Shown here in pieces: positions 53,568 through 61,334 of a stretch of DNA of 64,000 nucleotides. The notes below the pieces were generated by a model. That model saw only the letters and a program-made list of their open reading frames with translations. It was not told the origin of the DNA and did no database searches. The position numbers and the translations under genes were made by a program. This stretch comes from Trebonia sp963773105 (lineage in GTDB: Bacteria; Actinomycetota; Actinomycetes; Streptosporangiales; Streptosporangiaceae). Each line of letters starts with the position of its first letter. Positions within the stretch are counted from its first letter, which is position 1. The stretch spans positions 1,550,001 through 1,614,000 of the forward strand of contig CAVZAA010000003.1 of NCBI GenBank assembly GCA_963773105.1, read 5' to 3'.

Positions 53568-54506
53568 GTGACAGAACGGCTCATCACCCACCTGCGCCAT
53601 ATCGACCTGGCTGTCCCCGACCACGCGAGGCAGCTCGACTTCTTCGCCGGCGCGTGGGGCCTGACGGACGAGCACAGTGACACCGGGCTGACCTTCCTCG
53701 CCGCCGAGGGGTCACCCGAGCAGTACGTCGTCCGGCTGCGGCAAGCGCAGGACAAGCGCATCGACCTCATCGCGTTCGGCGCGGCGAGCGCGGCCGACGT
53801 GGACGCCCTAGCCGCCCGGATTGCGCGCGACGGAGTACGGCTCGTGAGCGAGCCGGGCAAGCTGGCGACGCCGGGCGGCGGCTACGGGTTCCGGTTCTTC
53901 GACAACGAGGGCCGCACGGTCGAGATCAGCTCCGACGTTGCGGTCCGCGCGCACCGCAAGATCGAGCAAGGCGAGTCGATCCCGGTCCGGCTCTCGCACG
54001 TCGTCGTCAACTCGGCCACGCCGGAGGCCACCGTGGCCTGGTACGAGCGGCACCTGGACTTCGCCCTGTCCGACACCCTCATGCACCCGCACATGGGGGA
54101 AATGATGTACTTCCTGCGGATCAACAGCTGGCACCACAGCCTCGCCGTCGCGCGCTGCCCGCACCCGTCCTTGCACCACGCCTCATTCGAGCTGCGCGGC
54201 ATCGACGAGTACATGCGGGGCACCGGCCGACTGCTGCGCGCGGGCGTAGAGAAGATCTGGGGACCCGGGCGGCACCTGGCCGGCAACAACACGTTCAGCT
54301 ACTTCCTTGACCCGCACGGGAACACCGTCGAGTACACCACCGAACTGGAGCAGGTCGACGAGGACACCTGGCACCCGCACCGGTACGACTTCACCCAGCC
54401 CGAGGTCGCCGACCAGTGGGGCACCGCGAACCAGATGAACGAGTTCGTCGCGGTCAAGTCGTTCAACGACCCCGACCGCGGCCTGTTCACCGCCCCGCCG
54501 GTCTGA
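53568..54506 (+). CDS. VOC-fold extradiol ring-cleavage dioxygenase
   Basis: 312 aa from GTG 53568 with AAGGAG upstream. Two VOC modules: HLRHIDLAVPDHARQLDFF (N) and RLSHVVVNSATPEATVAWYE (C). The active metal ligands in the C-terminal module are His in LSHVVV, His in LHHASF, and Glu in NTVEYTTELE, as expected for 2-His-1-carboxylate type I extradiol enzymes. Cleaves a catechol-like ring next to the hydroxyls. Confidence 0.9.
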   Translation: MTERLITHLRHIDLAVPDHARQLDFFAGAWGLTDEHSDTGLTFLAAEGSPEQYVVRLRQAQDKRIDLIAFGAASAADVDALAARIARDGVRLVSEPGKLATPGGGYGFRFFDNEGRTVEISSDVAVRAHRKIEQGESIPVRLSHVVVNSATPEATVAWYERHLDFALSDTLMHPHMGEMMYFLRINSWHHSLAVARCPHPSLHHASFELRGIDEYMRGTGRLLRAGVEKIWGPGRHLAGNNTFSYFLDPHGNTVEYTTELEQVDEDTWHPHRYDFTQPEVADQWGTANQMNEFVAVKSFNDPDRGLFTAPPV

Positions 54507-54516
54507 CGGGAGCACC

Positions 54517-55521
54517 ATGCGGTTCGCCACCTTTTCCGAGTCCGCCGGCCCCGCGCGGGCCGGCGTGGTCAGCGACGCGGGCATTCACCCGCTTCCGCCG
54601 GATGTCACCGTGCTCGACCTGGTCCGGTCAGGGCTGCCGGCCGCCCTGGCCGCCGGGGAGCGCGCGCTCGGCGAGCCCGCCGTGCCGCTGCCCGCGGTCC
54701 GCCTGCTGCCGTCGCTCGCGCCGCCGACCATCCGGGACTTCGTCGCGTTCGAGGAGCACGTCGAGGGCGTGGCCGCCAGCGCCGGCACCCCGGCCGGGGG
54801 CGCGGCGGTGGTCCCCGAGTGGTACCAGGCGCCGACGTTTTACTTCACCAACCCGTACGCGCTGGTCGGGGCGTACGACGACGTGCCAGTCCCGCCGGGG
54901 TCCGAGCTGCTCGACTTCGAGCTCGAGGTCGGCGTCGTGGTCGGCCGGGGCAGTGCTTCCCACAGCATCACCGGCGCGTCGCTGACGCCGGAGCAGGCGC
55001 GGGAGCACATCTTCGGCTACACGGTGCTCAACGACTGGTCCGCCAGGGACCTGCAGCGCCGCGAGATGAAGGTGCTGCTCGGGCCGGCCAAGGGCAAGGA
55101 CTCGGCCACCACCCTCGGGCCCTGGCTGGTCACCGCGGACGAGCTCGAGCCGTACCGGGACGCCGACGGGTTCCTCGCCCTTGACCTGCGCGCGTCGGTG
55201 AACGGCGAGCTGGTCGGCCAGGACCTGCTGTCCAACATGGGCTGGCCGTTCGAGGAGCTGATCAGCTACGCCTCGCGCGGCACCGAGGTCAGGGCGGGCG
55301 ACGTGCTCGGCTCGGGTACCTGCGGGAACGGCGGCTGCTTGGCCGAGCTATGGGGCCGTCGGGGGCGCATCGACCCGCCGCCGCTGCGCCCCGGTGACGT
55401 GGTGGAGCTAACGGTCGAGGGGATCGGCACGGTGCGCAACCGCGTCGTGGCCGGGCTCACGCTGCCGCCGGTGCGCGAAGCACGGGACCGTTCGGTACCT
55501 CGGGTCAGGAAGCGCGGATAA
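54517..55521 (+). CDS. fumarylacetoacetate hydrolase family protein
   Basis: 334 aa. FEEHVEGVAA and LDFELEVGVVVGR carry the metal-binding acidic residues; FGYTVLNDWSARDLQRRE and GNGGCLAELWGR are family landmarks. FAH enzymes hydrolyse or decarboxylate/hydrate beta-diketo products of ring cleavage. It fits directly after the dioxygenase, 10 bp away. Two hydrolases in the operon suggest one handles the C-C bond and the other the remaining acid. Confidence 0.9.
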   Translation: MRFATFSESAGPARAGVVSDAGIHPLPPDVTVLDLVRSGLPAALAAGERALGEPAVPLPAVRLLPSLAPPTIRDFVAFEEHVEGVAASAGTPAGGAAVVPEWYQAPTFYFTNPYALVGAYDDVPVPPGSELLDFELEVGVVVGRGSASHSITGASLTPEQAREHIFGYTVLNDWSARDLQRREMKVLLGPAKGKDSATTLGPWLVTADELEPYRDADGFLALDLRASVNGELVGQDLLSNMGWPFEELISYASRGTEVRAGDVLGSGTCGNGGCLAELWGRRGRIDPPPLRPGDVVELTVEGIGTVRNRVVAGLTLPPVREARDRSVPRVRKRG

Positions 55522-55578
55522 GCCGCAGCTACTGGACCCGCGCGCCGGTGACCAGTTCTTTGAAAGGGAGCGACAAGG

Positions 55579-56748
55579 GTGTTCGAGTACTTTCCTGGCA
55601 ATTACGTGTGGAACCTCGCGGTGGTCGGCGCGCTCAACAGCGGCGGGCTGATCGACGAGGTCGACCGGGCCTGCCGGCCGATCCGCGAGGCGGCGGCGCG
55701 CGGCGAGGACGCGGGCACCGGGGACTTCCTCGCAGCCTGGACCGACCTCACCGACCAGCTGGACGAACAGGCCGCCGAGACGCTGCGCGCAGGGCACCGC
55801 TGGACCGCCGGTGAGCTGTACTTCCGCGCGACCAACTACCTGTGCAACGCCGAGCGGATGCAGAGCGCGTCGTCGCCGGGCCGCCTGCAGGTGTACCGGC
55901 GGGTGCTCGCGCTCGCGCAGCGGGCGATGGAGAGCCGGGACCCGTTGGTGTCGCGGGTGGCGGTCCCGTACGAGGGCACGACGCTGCCCGGCTACTTCAG
56001 CCAGGCGCCCGCCGCGGCGTCCGGCCCGGTCCCGGTGGTGATCTTGTGGAACGGGCTCGATTCCACCAAGGAGCACATGTACACCTCCTCGCACTGGGCC
56101 GAGCTCGCCACGCGGGGCATCTCCTGCCTGATGGTCGACTGCCCGGGCTCGGGCGAGGCGCTGCGGCTGCAGGGGCTCACCGCGCGGGTCGACACCGAGG
56201 CGTGGGCGTCCGCCTGCGTCGACTACCTGCTCACCCGCCGCGACGTGGACCCGGCGCGGATCGGGCTGGCCGGCTGGTCGCTCGGCGGCTACTACGCGCC
56301 GCGGGCGGCGGCGTTCGAGAAGCGGCTGGCGCTGGTCGTGGCGTGGGGCGCCAACCACAACTGGGGCGCGGTCCAGCGGCGGCGGCTCGAGCGCGAAGGC
56401 GAACGGCCGGTGCCGCACTACTGGGAGCACGTGCTGTGGGTCTGGGGACAGCCGGACCTGGACACGTTCATCAAGTTCGCCGACCAGATCCACCTGGACG
56501 GGGTGGTGTCGCAGATCACCGTGCCGTTCCTGATCTGCCACGGAGCGAACGACCGGCAGATCCCGCTGGAATACGCGCACCGCTCCTACGACCAGGCGAC
56601 GGCCAGCCCGCGCCGGGTACTGCGGATCTTCACTCCTGAGGAAGGCGGGGCCGAGCACATCGGGCTCGACCACCTGCCGTACGTCAGCACCTACGTCGCG
56701 GACTGGGTCAGCGACGCATTCCGCTCCCTGCCCACGACGGTTGACTAA
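55579..56748 (+). CDS. alpha/beta hydrolase of the 2,6-dihydroxypseudooxynicotine hydrolase type (C-C hydrolase)
   Basis: 389 aa from GTG 55579 with AAAGGGAG upstream. A helical N-terminal domain of about 130 residues precedes the hydrolase core: ILWNGLDSTKEH, nucleophile in GLAGWSLGGYYAPR, acid in CHGANDRQIPL, His in EGGAEHIGLDH. This layout is the family that includes the C-C bond hydrolase of nicotine catabolism. Last gene of the operon; after it the integrase remnant and att copy 4. Confidence 0.85.
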   Translation: MFEYFPGNYVWNLAVVGALNSGGLIDEVDRACRPIREAAARGEDAGTGDFLAAWTDLTDQLDEQAAETLRAGHRWTAGELYFRATNYLCNAERMQSASSPGRLQVYRRVLALAQRAMESRDPLVSRVAVPYEGTTLPGYFSQAPAAASGPVPVVILWNGLDSTKEHMYTSSHWAELATRGISCLMVDCPGSGEALRLQGLTARVDTEAWASACVDYLLTRRDVDPARIGLAGWSLGGYYAPRAAAFEKRLALVVAWGANHNWGAVQRRRLEREGERPVPHYWEHVLWVWGQPDLDTFIKFADQIHLDGVVSQITVPFLICHGANDRQIPLEYAHRSYDQATASPRRVLRIFTPEEGGAEHIGLDHLPYVSTYVADWVSDAFRSLPTTVD

Positions 56749-57026
56749 CAGACCAGCCACGGGCCGCCCAGCGCACCCACGTCGCACAGGGATGAGACTC
56801 TGACCGTGCCTGCCGCACGCGCTAAGGTGCAGGGCGGCTTGAAGCCAACCCGAAATGGAGGACTCCGAGGGACCCGCGGTCCTGCATGGTCAGCTGCGTG
56901 ATCCCGGTTGGCGCTGGGAGCCGACTCGCAGGGTGACGGCGGGAGTGCCAGAACCGAGGTCGGTTAGGTCTTCCGGGACATGCCTGCCTTGACGGTAGAC
57001 CTTCACGAAGCCGGCCCGCTCCGGCA

Positions 57027-57359
57027 GTGCCGGTGCTGAAGGCAGGCGAGGCCTGGCAGGACAACGACCTAGTGTTCTGCCAGGACGACGGTCGCCCGTG
57101 GAACCCCGACCACGTGTCCAAGCGATTCAAGAAGCTGGCCGCGCTGGCGGGTGTACCCGTCATCTGCCTGTACGGCGGCCGACACACCGGCAACTCGCTG
57201 ATGCAGGACGCGGGCGTGGACCAGGAGCTGCGGATGCGCGAGGTCGGCCACGCCGACAGGTCGGTCAACGACCGCTACACCCATCCGCTGGAGCAGGCCC
57301 ACCTGGCCGCCGCCGAGCAGACCGCGGCATTGGTGCGCAACGCGAGGAAAGCGGCATGA
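57027..57359 (+). pseudogene. tyrosine integrase, C-terminal fragment
   Basis: Begins inside the catalytic domain and keeps Arg in YGGRHTGNSLMQDAG, His in VGHADRS, Tyr in DRYTHPL. About 110 codons, close to the fragment at 39560 in protein and DNA. Stops 91 bp before att copy 4, the same spacing as in element 1. Marks the right end of element 2. Confidence 0.85.
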
Positions 57360-57450
57360 CCCGGACGGGTGTGTCCACAATGTGCCCACATCAGGGTGGA
57401 ACAGCGAAGTCACAACTTGCCGGTAACCAGCCCGCCGCAGGTCAGACGCG

Positions 57451-57493
57451 GTGGGGCGGGTGGGGCTCGAACCCACGACCGGCAGATTATGAG
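57451..57493 (-). repeat. att copy 4: 3' half of a CAT-anticodon tRNA
   Basis: Identical to copies 1 and 3. The arm-like pair (TGTGTCCACAA and TGTGCCCACAT, 57370 and 57381, 11-bp period) lies left of it, as at att copy 2. Right end of element 2. No 5' half follows. Confidence 0.85.
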
Positions 57494-57576
57494 TCCGAGG
57501 TTTTGTTCGATTTGCTTCCTTTGTAAGTAGGGCATGAGCCGGTTGACGTTGATGGCCCTGGTCACTGTATGTTGTC

Positions 57577-57652
57577 CTAGCTTGATCTAGCTTAACCTAG
57601 TACTATCTCGGACTCCGGCGGACTCCGGCAGACTGCAACTCAGATTGCAACT
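57577..57652. repeat. phased short repeats right of att copy 4
   Basis: CTAG at 57577, 57587 and 57597 (exact 10-bp period), then GGACTCCGGC twice in tandem and a 12-bp repeat GACTGCAACTC/GATTGCAACTC. Dense short direct repeats next to an att site look like protein-binding sites. The rest of 57494-57977 shows nothing recognisable. Confidence 0.4.
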
Positions 57653-57977
57653 CGGGGGTTCGGCGGTCATCTCTTAGCCACAGCTGTGCGTTCGTTAGTG
57701 TCCGCCACCCGGCCATTCGGTATGCCGAGGTTGCTGCACCTCGTTGCTGTACATTGCGGCCCGCATGGAAAGGTACGCCCACCGATCGGCCTACCCCCGC
57801 CGCGGCTGGGCTCATCACCCTTAGACACCAGTCAGTTACGGAGGGCTCAACTTGTCGAACAACGAAGTGGCTTCGGATTTATATCATTATCCCATCGCTC
57901 CGTTGGCCGACGCATCACAGCGCGTATTAACGGCATGAGAGGAATGCCGGATTCCAAACCACTGATTGGTACGTGTC

Positions 57978-58997
57978 ATGCAACTTGCCGCACCACTCCC
58001 ACCCGGTTCCTGCTTCGGTGACTTGTCTTGGGACCCGACCACCGCGGCGCAAGGTCAGTCAGTGCTGTCCGGAGTCCTGGCAGGTTTTGTGTTCCTTGGC
58101 ATCGTCGCTGTTCTAGGCGTGCAGGCAACGGATCCGGCAACCGATCTCGGCAAGGAAGCGGCGAGAGCGCTCAGACTCCTGTTGTGCGCGTTTATCGGGT
58201 TGGCTGTCGTGGCATACCTTTTCGCGGATCAGAATGCTGATACCAACTGCTTGCAAGCAACATCGGAGGAGACGCTCGCAGGCGGGGTCCTTGCCACGTT
58301 CGCGATCATCATGATCGTATCGCTATCCTGGTTGGTCGCCGCATACGACATGCGCAAGCACGGCGTTCTCAACTTCCTGCGCTACGTACTCTACGTCGCG
58401 CTGGCATTCGTGATCGCGCTTTTGTGTACCTCCTCGGACAGTCTCCTGGCGGCGGATATGAAGTACGGCCCTTCGAAAACTATGTTCGTCTCGATTTATG
58501 CAACCGGGGGCTTGGTCCTGCTCTACGTGACACTTCTAGTCATCCGACAATTCATCATGTCCCTGCGCTCCCGGAGCCCCCACAGATTGAATCCCGATCC
58601 GGACAAGGATGTCTGGAAACGAAACGCCGTCAATCTCTGTGCAGGGGCAGCCCTGATATACCTAGTAATCGCTGCGGGTGCCGATGCGTTCGTGCTTAGC
58701 ACAAACGGTGGCTCCTGGATCGATCCCCCGTCAGATGTCCTCTACCTGATGGCCTGGGCGTCGCTCGCGGTATCACTGGTCGTCCTAGTTCTGGCCTGGC
58801 ACGCCGCAGCACCAGAACAAGGGTCACATGTCCAATCGCCTAATCCAAATGCACTGACTGCCTCGGGTGCCGTGACTCAGACGCACGTGGATCGGCCGTT
58901 CGGCCACCTCTCAAGCCTTGCCATGAAGTGGGTGGCGGTCTGCAGCCTTGTCCTCATCGGCAGGGAGCTGCGGAGACTTAGGCGGACCGAACGCTAG
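57978..58997 (+). CDS. polytopic membrane protein of unknown family
   Basis: 339 aa from ATG 57978 (a TTG at 57966 is in frame). About seven hydrophobic segments: near 18-40, 58-76, 93-115, 125-146, 161-183, 214-236 and 252-275, then a long soluble C-terminal tail ending in a further hydrophobic stretch. No motif I know. Codon use and GC are lower than to the left, suggesting transfer. First gene of the right-hand island. Confidence 0.65.
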   Translation: MQLAAPLPPGSCFGDLSWDPTTAAQGQSVLSGVLAGFVFLGIVAVLGVQATDPATDLGKEAARALRLLLCAFIGLAVVAYLFADQNADTNCLQATSEETLAGGVLATFAIIMIVSLSWLVAAYDMRKHGVLNFLRYVLYVALAFVIALLCTSSDSLLAADMKYGPSKTMFVSIYATGGLVLLYVTLLVIRQFIMSLRSRSPHRLNPDPDKDVWKRNAVNLCAGAALIYLVIAAGADAFVLSTNGGSWIDPPSDVLYLMAWASLAVSLVVLVLAWHAAAPEQGSHVQSPNPNALTASGAVTQTHVDRPFGHLSSLAMKWVAVCSLVLIGRELRRLRRTER

Positions 58998-59097
58998 TCA
59001 CGGCACCGCCCATAGTGTCCGGGATACGAGCGGTCCACGGCACCCGCAGGACGTAGTGGGCCCGGTGGGGGTCGAAGAGCGGTCTTCACCCTGAACC

Positions 59098-59140
59098 AAG
59101 TGCCGACGTTGAGCTTCGCCGGATCAAGCCGCAGCTTGGT
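59098..59140 (+). repeat. 43-bp direct repeat, left copy
   Basis: Runs AGTGCCGACGTTGAGCTTC ... CCGGATCAAGCCGC ... GCTTGGT; the right copy at 60260-60302 differs at two bases. Together they bracket 1.1 kb containing the tRNA-Gly relic, the HNH gene and the small protein. Outside these items 58998-59538 shows no gene. Confidence 0.7.
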
Positions 59141-59218
59141 GCATCGCCCTGGCCCTCGCGGCCAATAGCCGTTCCCGTGCCCGCCTAGCTCGCGCGGTCG
59201 TAGCGGAAGGCTCTCGAT

Positions 59219-59266
59219 TGGAGCGGGTGACGGGAATCAAACCCCCGCTGTCAGCTTGGGAACTGA
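59219..59266 (-). pseudogene. tRNA-Gly(CCC) 3'-half relic (att-like)
   Basis: Read on the minus strand: anticodon loop TTCCCAA (CCC anticodon), GCTGA, a T arm with TTTGATT instead of the TTCGATT loop and one mismatched T-stem pair, acceptor CACCCGC, T and an encoded CCA. The 5' half is absent on the right. It is a degenerate tRNA 3' end of the sort used as an attachment site, different from the four CAT-type copies. Confidence 0.7.
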
Positions 59267-59538
59267 CTTGTCATGCATGATCTGACCATGAGCTCCTACG
59301 TCAAGGGCATTTCGTGCCTTGTCCGCTGCTGACCGCGCTATCTCGGCACTCCCTGGTCGATCGGGCACGCAGCGGGCACGACGTTGGTCTGTCTACCGGC
59401 TCATTCGAACGACGGGTTTCGTGATCGTCCCATTAGTTCGCCTGGCGGCACAGAGCACCAATTTACAGAATCAATGCCGGGGATTATCTTACTAGTGACT
59501 CGTACATGCCTTGATCCGCTACTCTGGAGGTTCCAGTC

Positions 59539-60054
59539 GTGCCAGGTCCTCGGGACTATACCAGGCGAACGCTAATGGCTCTCGCGCATTACAGCGGTGG
59601 CCTCTGCTACCAGCCAGGATGCCCAGAGCCAGTTCTACGTGAGGTGGACGGAAAAGTCCACCTCATCGTTCAGATAGCTCATATCCGGGGTGCGTTTCCT
59701 GGCAGCTCGCGGTTTGATCCGTCGATGACCGATGACCAACGGCGGGATCTCCCGAACTTGCTGCTTCTGTGCGATCCACATCATCAACAAGTTGATTCGA
59801 AAGAAACTACCAAAATCTATAACCTTGAGGTTCTCACCCGATGGAAGGTCCAGCGGGAGTCTGATCCTCGCGAAGCGTTGAAACGCTTGCGTGAAGTAAG
59901 TCCGTCAGGTCTCCAAGAGATTGTCGCCTCAGGTCTGAAACAGCATGACGCCAGGCTTCTGAGCGCGCTTGATCGCTTGGAAGCGAACGATCAAGAGGCG
60001 GCTCGGCTGATGCGCAACCTCGTCGATGAGCTACAGAGGCCTACTCACGCATGA
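59539..60054 (+). CDS. HNH endonuclease-like protein
   Basis: 171 aa from GTG 59539 with TGGAGG at 59525-59530. HNH core: CYQPGCPEPV zinc pair, VQIAHIRGAFPGS (first His), LPNLLLLCDPHHQQVD (N-N and final His). The C-terminal part is a charged helix (DALKRLREVSPSGLQ, LLSALDRLEANDQEAARLMR). Probably a DNase of a defence or mobile module. The stop overlaps the ATG of the next small gene by 4 bp. Confidence 0.85.
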   Translation: MPGPRDYTRRTLMALAHYSGGLCYQPGCPEPVLREVDGKVHLIVQIAHIRGAFPGSSRFDPSMTDDQRRDLPNLLLLCDPHHQQVDSKETTKIYNLEVLTRWKVQRESDPREALKRLREVSPSGLQEIVASGLKQHDARLLSALDRLEANDQEAARLMRNLVDELQRPTHA

Positions 60055-60236
60055 GAGAAGGGCTATCTCCGGGCATCATGGAGGAGTTTGCCGTAGCCGT
60101 GAGGAGGATGCCTTCCTCCGGACAATTGGAGGAGTTCGCCGCGGCTGTAGGTACGTTGAGCAGGCTGAAAGAGACGCTCAGCGAATTCAATGTTGCAACT
60201 CACCGGCTTAGGAACCACCGCGAGTTCGATGAGTAG
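60051..60236 (+). CDS. small protein coupled to the HNH gene
   Basis: 61 aa; ATG overlaps the HNH stop as ATGA (60051-60054). Two near repeats appear in it: GIMEEFAVAVRRMPSS and GQLEEFAAAVGTLSR. A helical protein of unknown function. Tight coupling suggests a partner of the nuclease, such as an inhibitor or DNA-binding subunit. Confidence 0.55.
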   Translation: MREGLSPGIMEEFAVAVRRMPSSGQLEEFAAAVGTLSRLKETLSEFNVATHRLRNHREFDE

Positions 60237-60259
60237 TGACGCTCCTCCCTGAACCGCGC

Positions 60260-60302
60260 AAGTGCCGACGTTGAGCTTCACCGGATCAAGCCGCGGCTTG
60301 GT
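60260..60302 (+). repeat. 43-bp direct repeat, right copy
   Basis: 41 of 43 bases match 59098-59140. Contains the 12-bp palindrome AAGCCGCGGCTT, which the left copy has lost by one change. Confidence 0.7.
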
Positions 60303-60701
60303 TTCGTCGCACTGGTGGTCGTGGCTGTTCGCGTTCGTCGGCTCGCGCGTTGGTTGCAGGCGGGTTCCTCGTGCGGGCCTGACCGGGGGGTGCGGACCTG
60401 GCGGCGGCCGCCTGCGCCGGGCGCCGCCGGGCAGAGGCGGGTGCTCGGCCCGGCGCCCCTGCGGATTGGATCGCTGACCGTCCCCTTACAAGGAGAATTG
60501 CCGAGTCCTCGGAAGTCCGCCACAGACCGCCTGATCAGCCTCGATGCCTCATCACCCAGTTTTGGTCCCCATGGTCAACGCCACCCGTCCACAGCCGTCG
60601 TTAGCAGTGCGTTAGCAGGGCCGAGGCCGCTCCCGATGCCTGACCTTCCGCTTCCGCCGCGGGGAGTCATCCTCATCGCCAACACGCTTTCTAAACCTGC
60701 A
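60303..60701. other. gene-free gap
   Basis: 399 bp without a supported gene. GTTAGCAG occurs twice with an 11-bp period (60600 and 60611), the same period as the arm-like repeats of the CAT-tRNA elements, so it may be an integrase arm site of a lost element. Confidence 0.4.
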
Positions 60702-61334
60702 TCACGCCGCTCCCCCAGACAGATCGGGTGACGAAAATCTAGTCGAAGGCAATCTTCCGTCAAGATAATTTATAAAATCTATACACACATCTCGACACTG
60801 CATAAGGTTAGCATCGCTTATCAAGACGCTACCATCCTGGACGACTACGCCGATCTGAGAAAGCTTTGACGTAATATTGCCTGCGCGCTGGCGAGGGGTC
60901 AACCTTCCAAGGCCGTGAGCAATTGAATTACGAACCTCAATCCCGGCGTCCAGTTCAGACCAACGACTGAATTCACCAAACTGTATTTTGTGGTATGCAC
61001 TAAATGCCGCTTTCCGTTCGTTCCAGGTTGAAGAAGCACGCAATCCAGCATCCTCAACCAGACGGCGAACAAGGTCATGCATTGTGGGCAAGTTTTCATG
61101 AAATAGAGATTCGGAAATAATATCAACATATGCCTCAACAATACTAATCATCCGAAGAAAACATCCTTGCTGACGTGCCGATTCGGAGTCGTACGCACCA
61201 AGGGCAGTACTACTCCTTAGCACTCGACCGCGAGAATGAGCATTAATAGCCGCAGGCTGTGCGGAATCGAGATACGTAGTGTGAATATAGCTAATAGCAG
61301 CCTCTGTCACCGCCCGCTGAACGCGCCTAATCAT
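60702..61334 (-). CDS. HEPN-like protein (putative RNase, RT partner)
   Basis: 210 aa, all-helical. FLRMISIVEAYVDIISESLF is the first HEPN helix pair, and GIEVRNSIAHG gives the R-x4-H catalytic motif (Arg135, His140), as in RiboL-PSP/MAE-type HEPN RNases. ATG 61334 overlaps the TGA of the reverse transcriptase gene (61331-61334, ATGA), so the two are translationally coupled. HEPN nucleases are common effectors of phage defence, cutting RNA when triggered. Lower GC than the window average. Confidence 0.8.
   Translation of the reverse strand: MIRRVQRAVTEAAISYIHTTYLDSAQPAAINAHSRGRVLRSSTALGAYDSESARQQGCFLRMISIVEAYVDIISESLFHENLPTMHDLVRRLVEDAGLRASSTWNERKAAFSAYHKIQFGEFSRWSELDAGIEVRNSIAHGLGRLTPRQRAGNITSKLSQIGVVVQDGSVLISDANLMQCRDVCIDFINYLDGRLPSTRFSSPDLSGGAA

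Noticed and set aside
33261..57493. The four CAT-type segments as tRNA genes
   Set aside because: Each lacks the 5' acceptor, D arm and 5' anticodon stem; the bases following the anticodon loop do not pair with TCTGC in any copy.
60315..60731. 138-codon plus-strand ORF between the small protein and the HEPN gene
   Set aside because: Arg/Pro/Gly-rich, without a plausible start signal, and its end overlaps the HEPN coding sequence.
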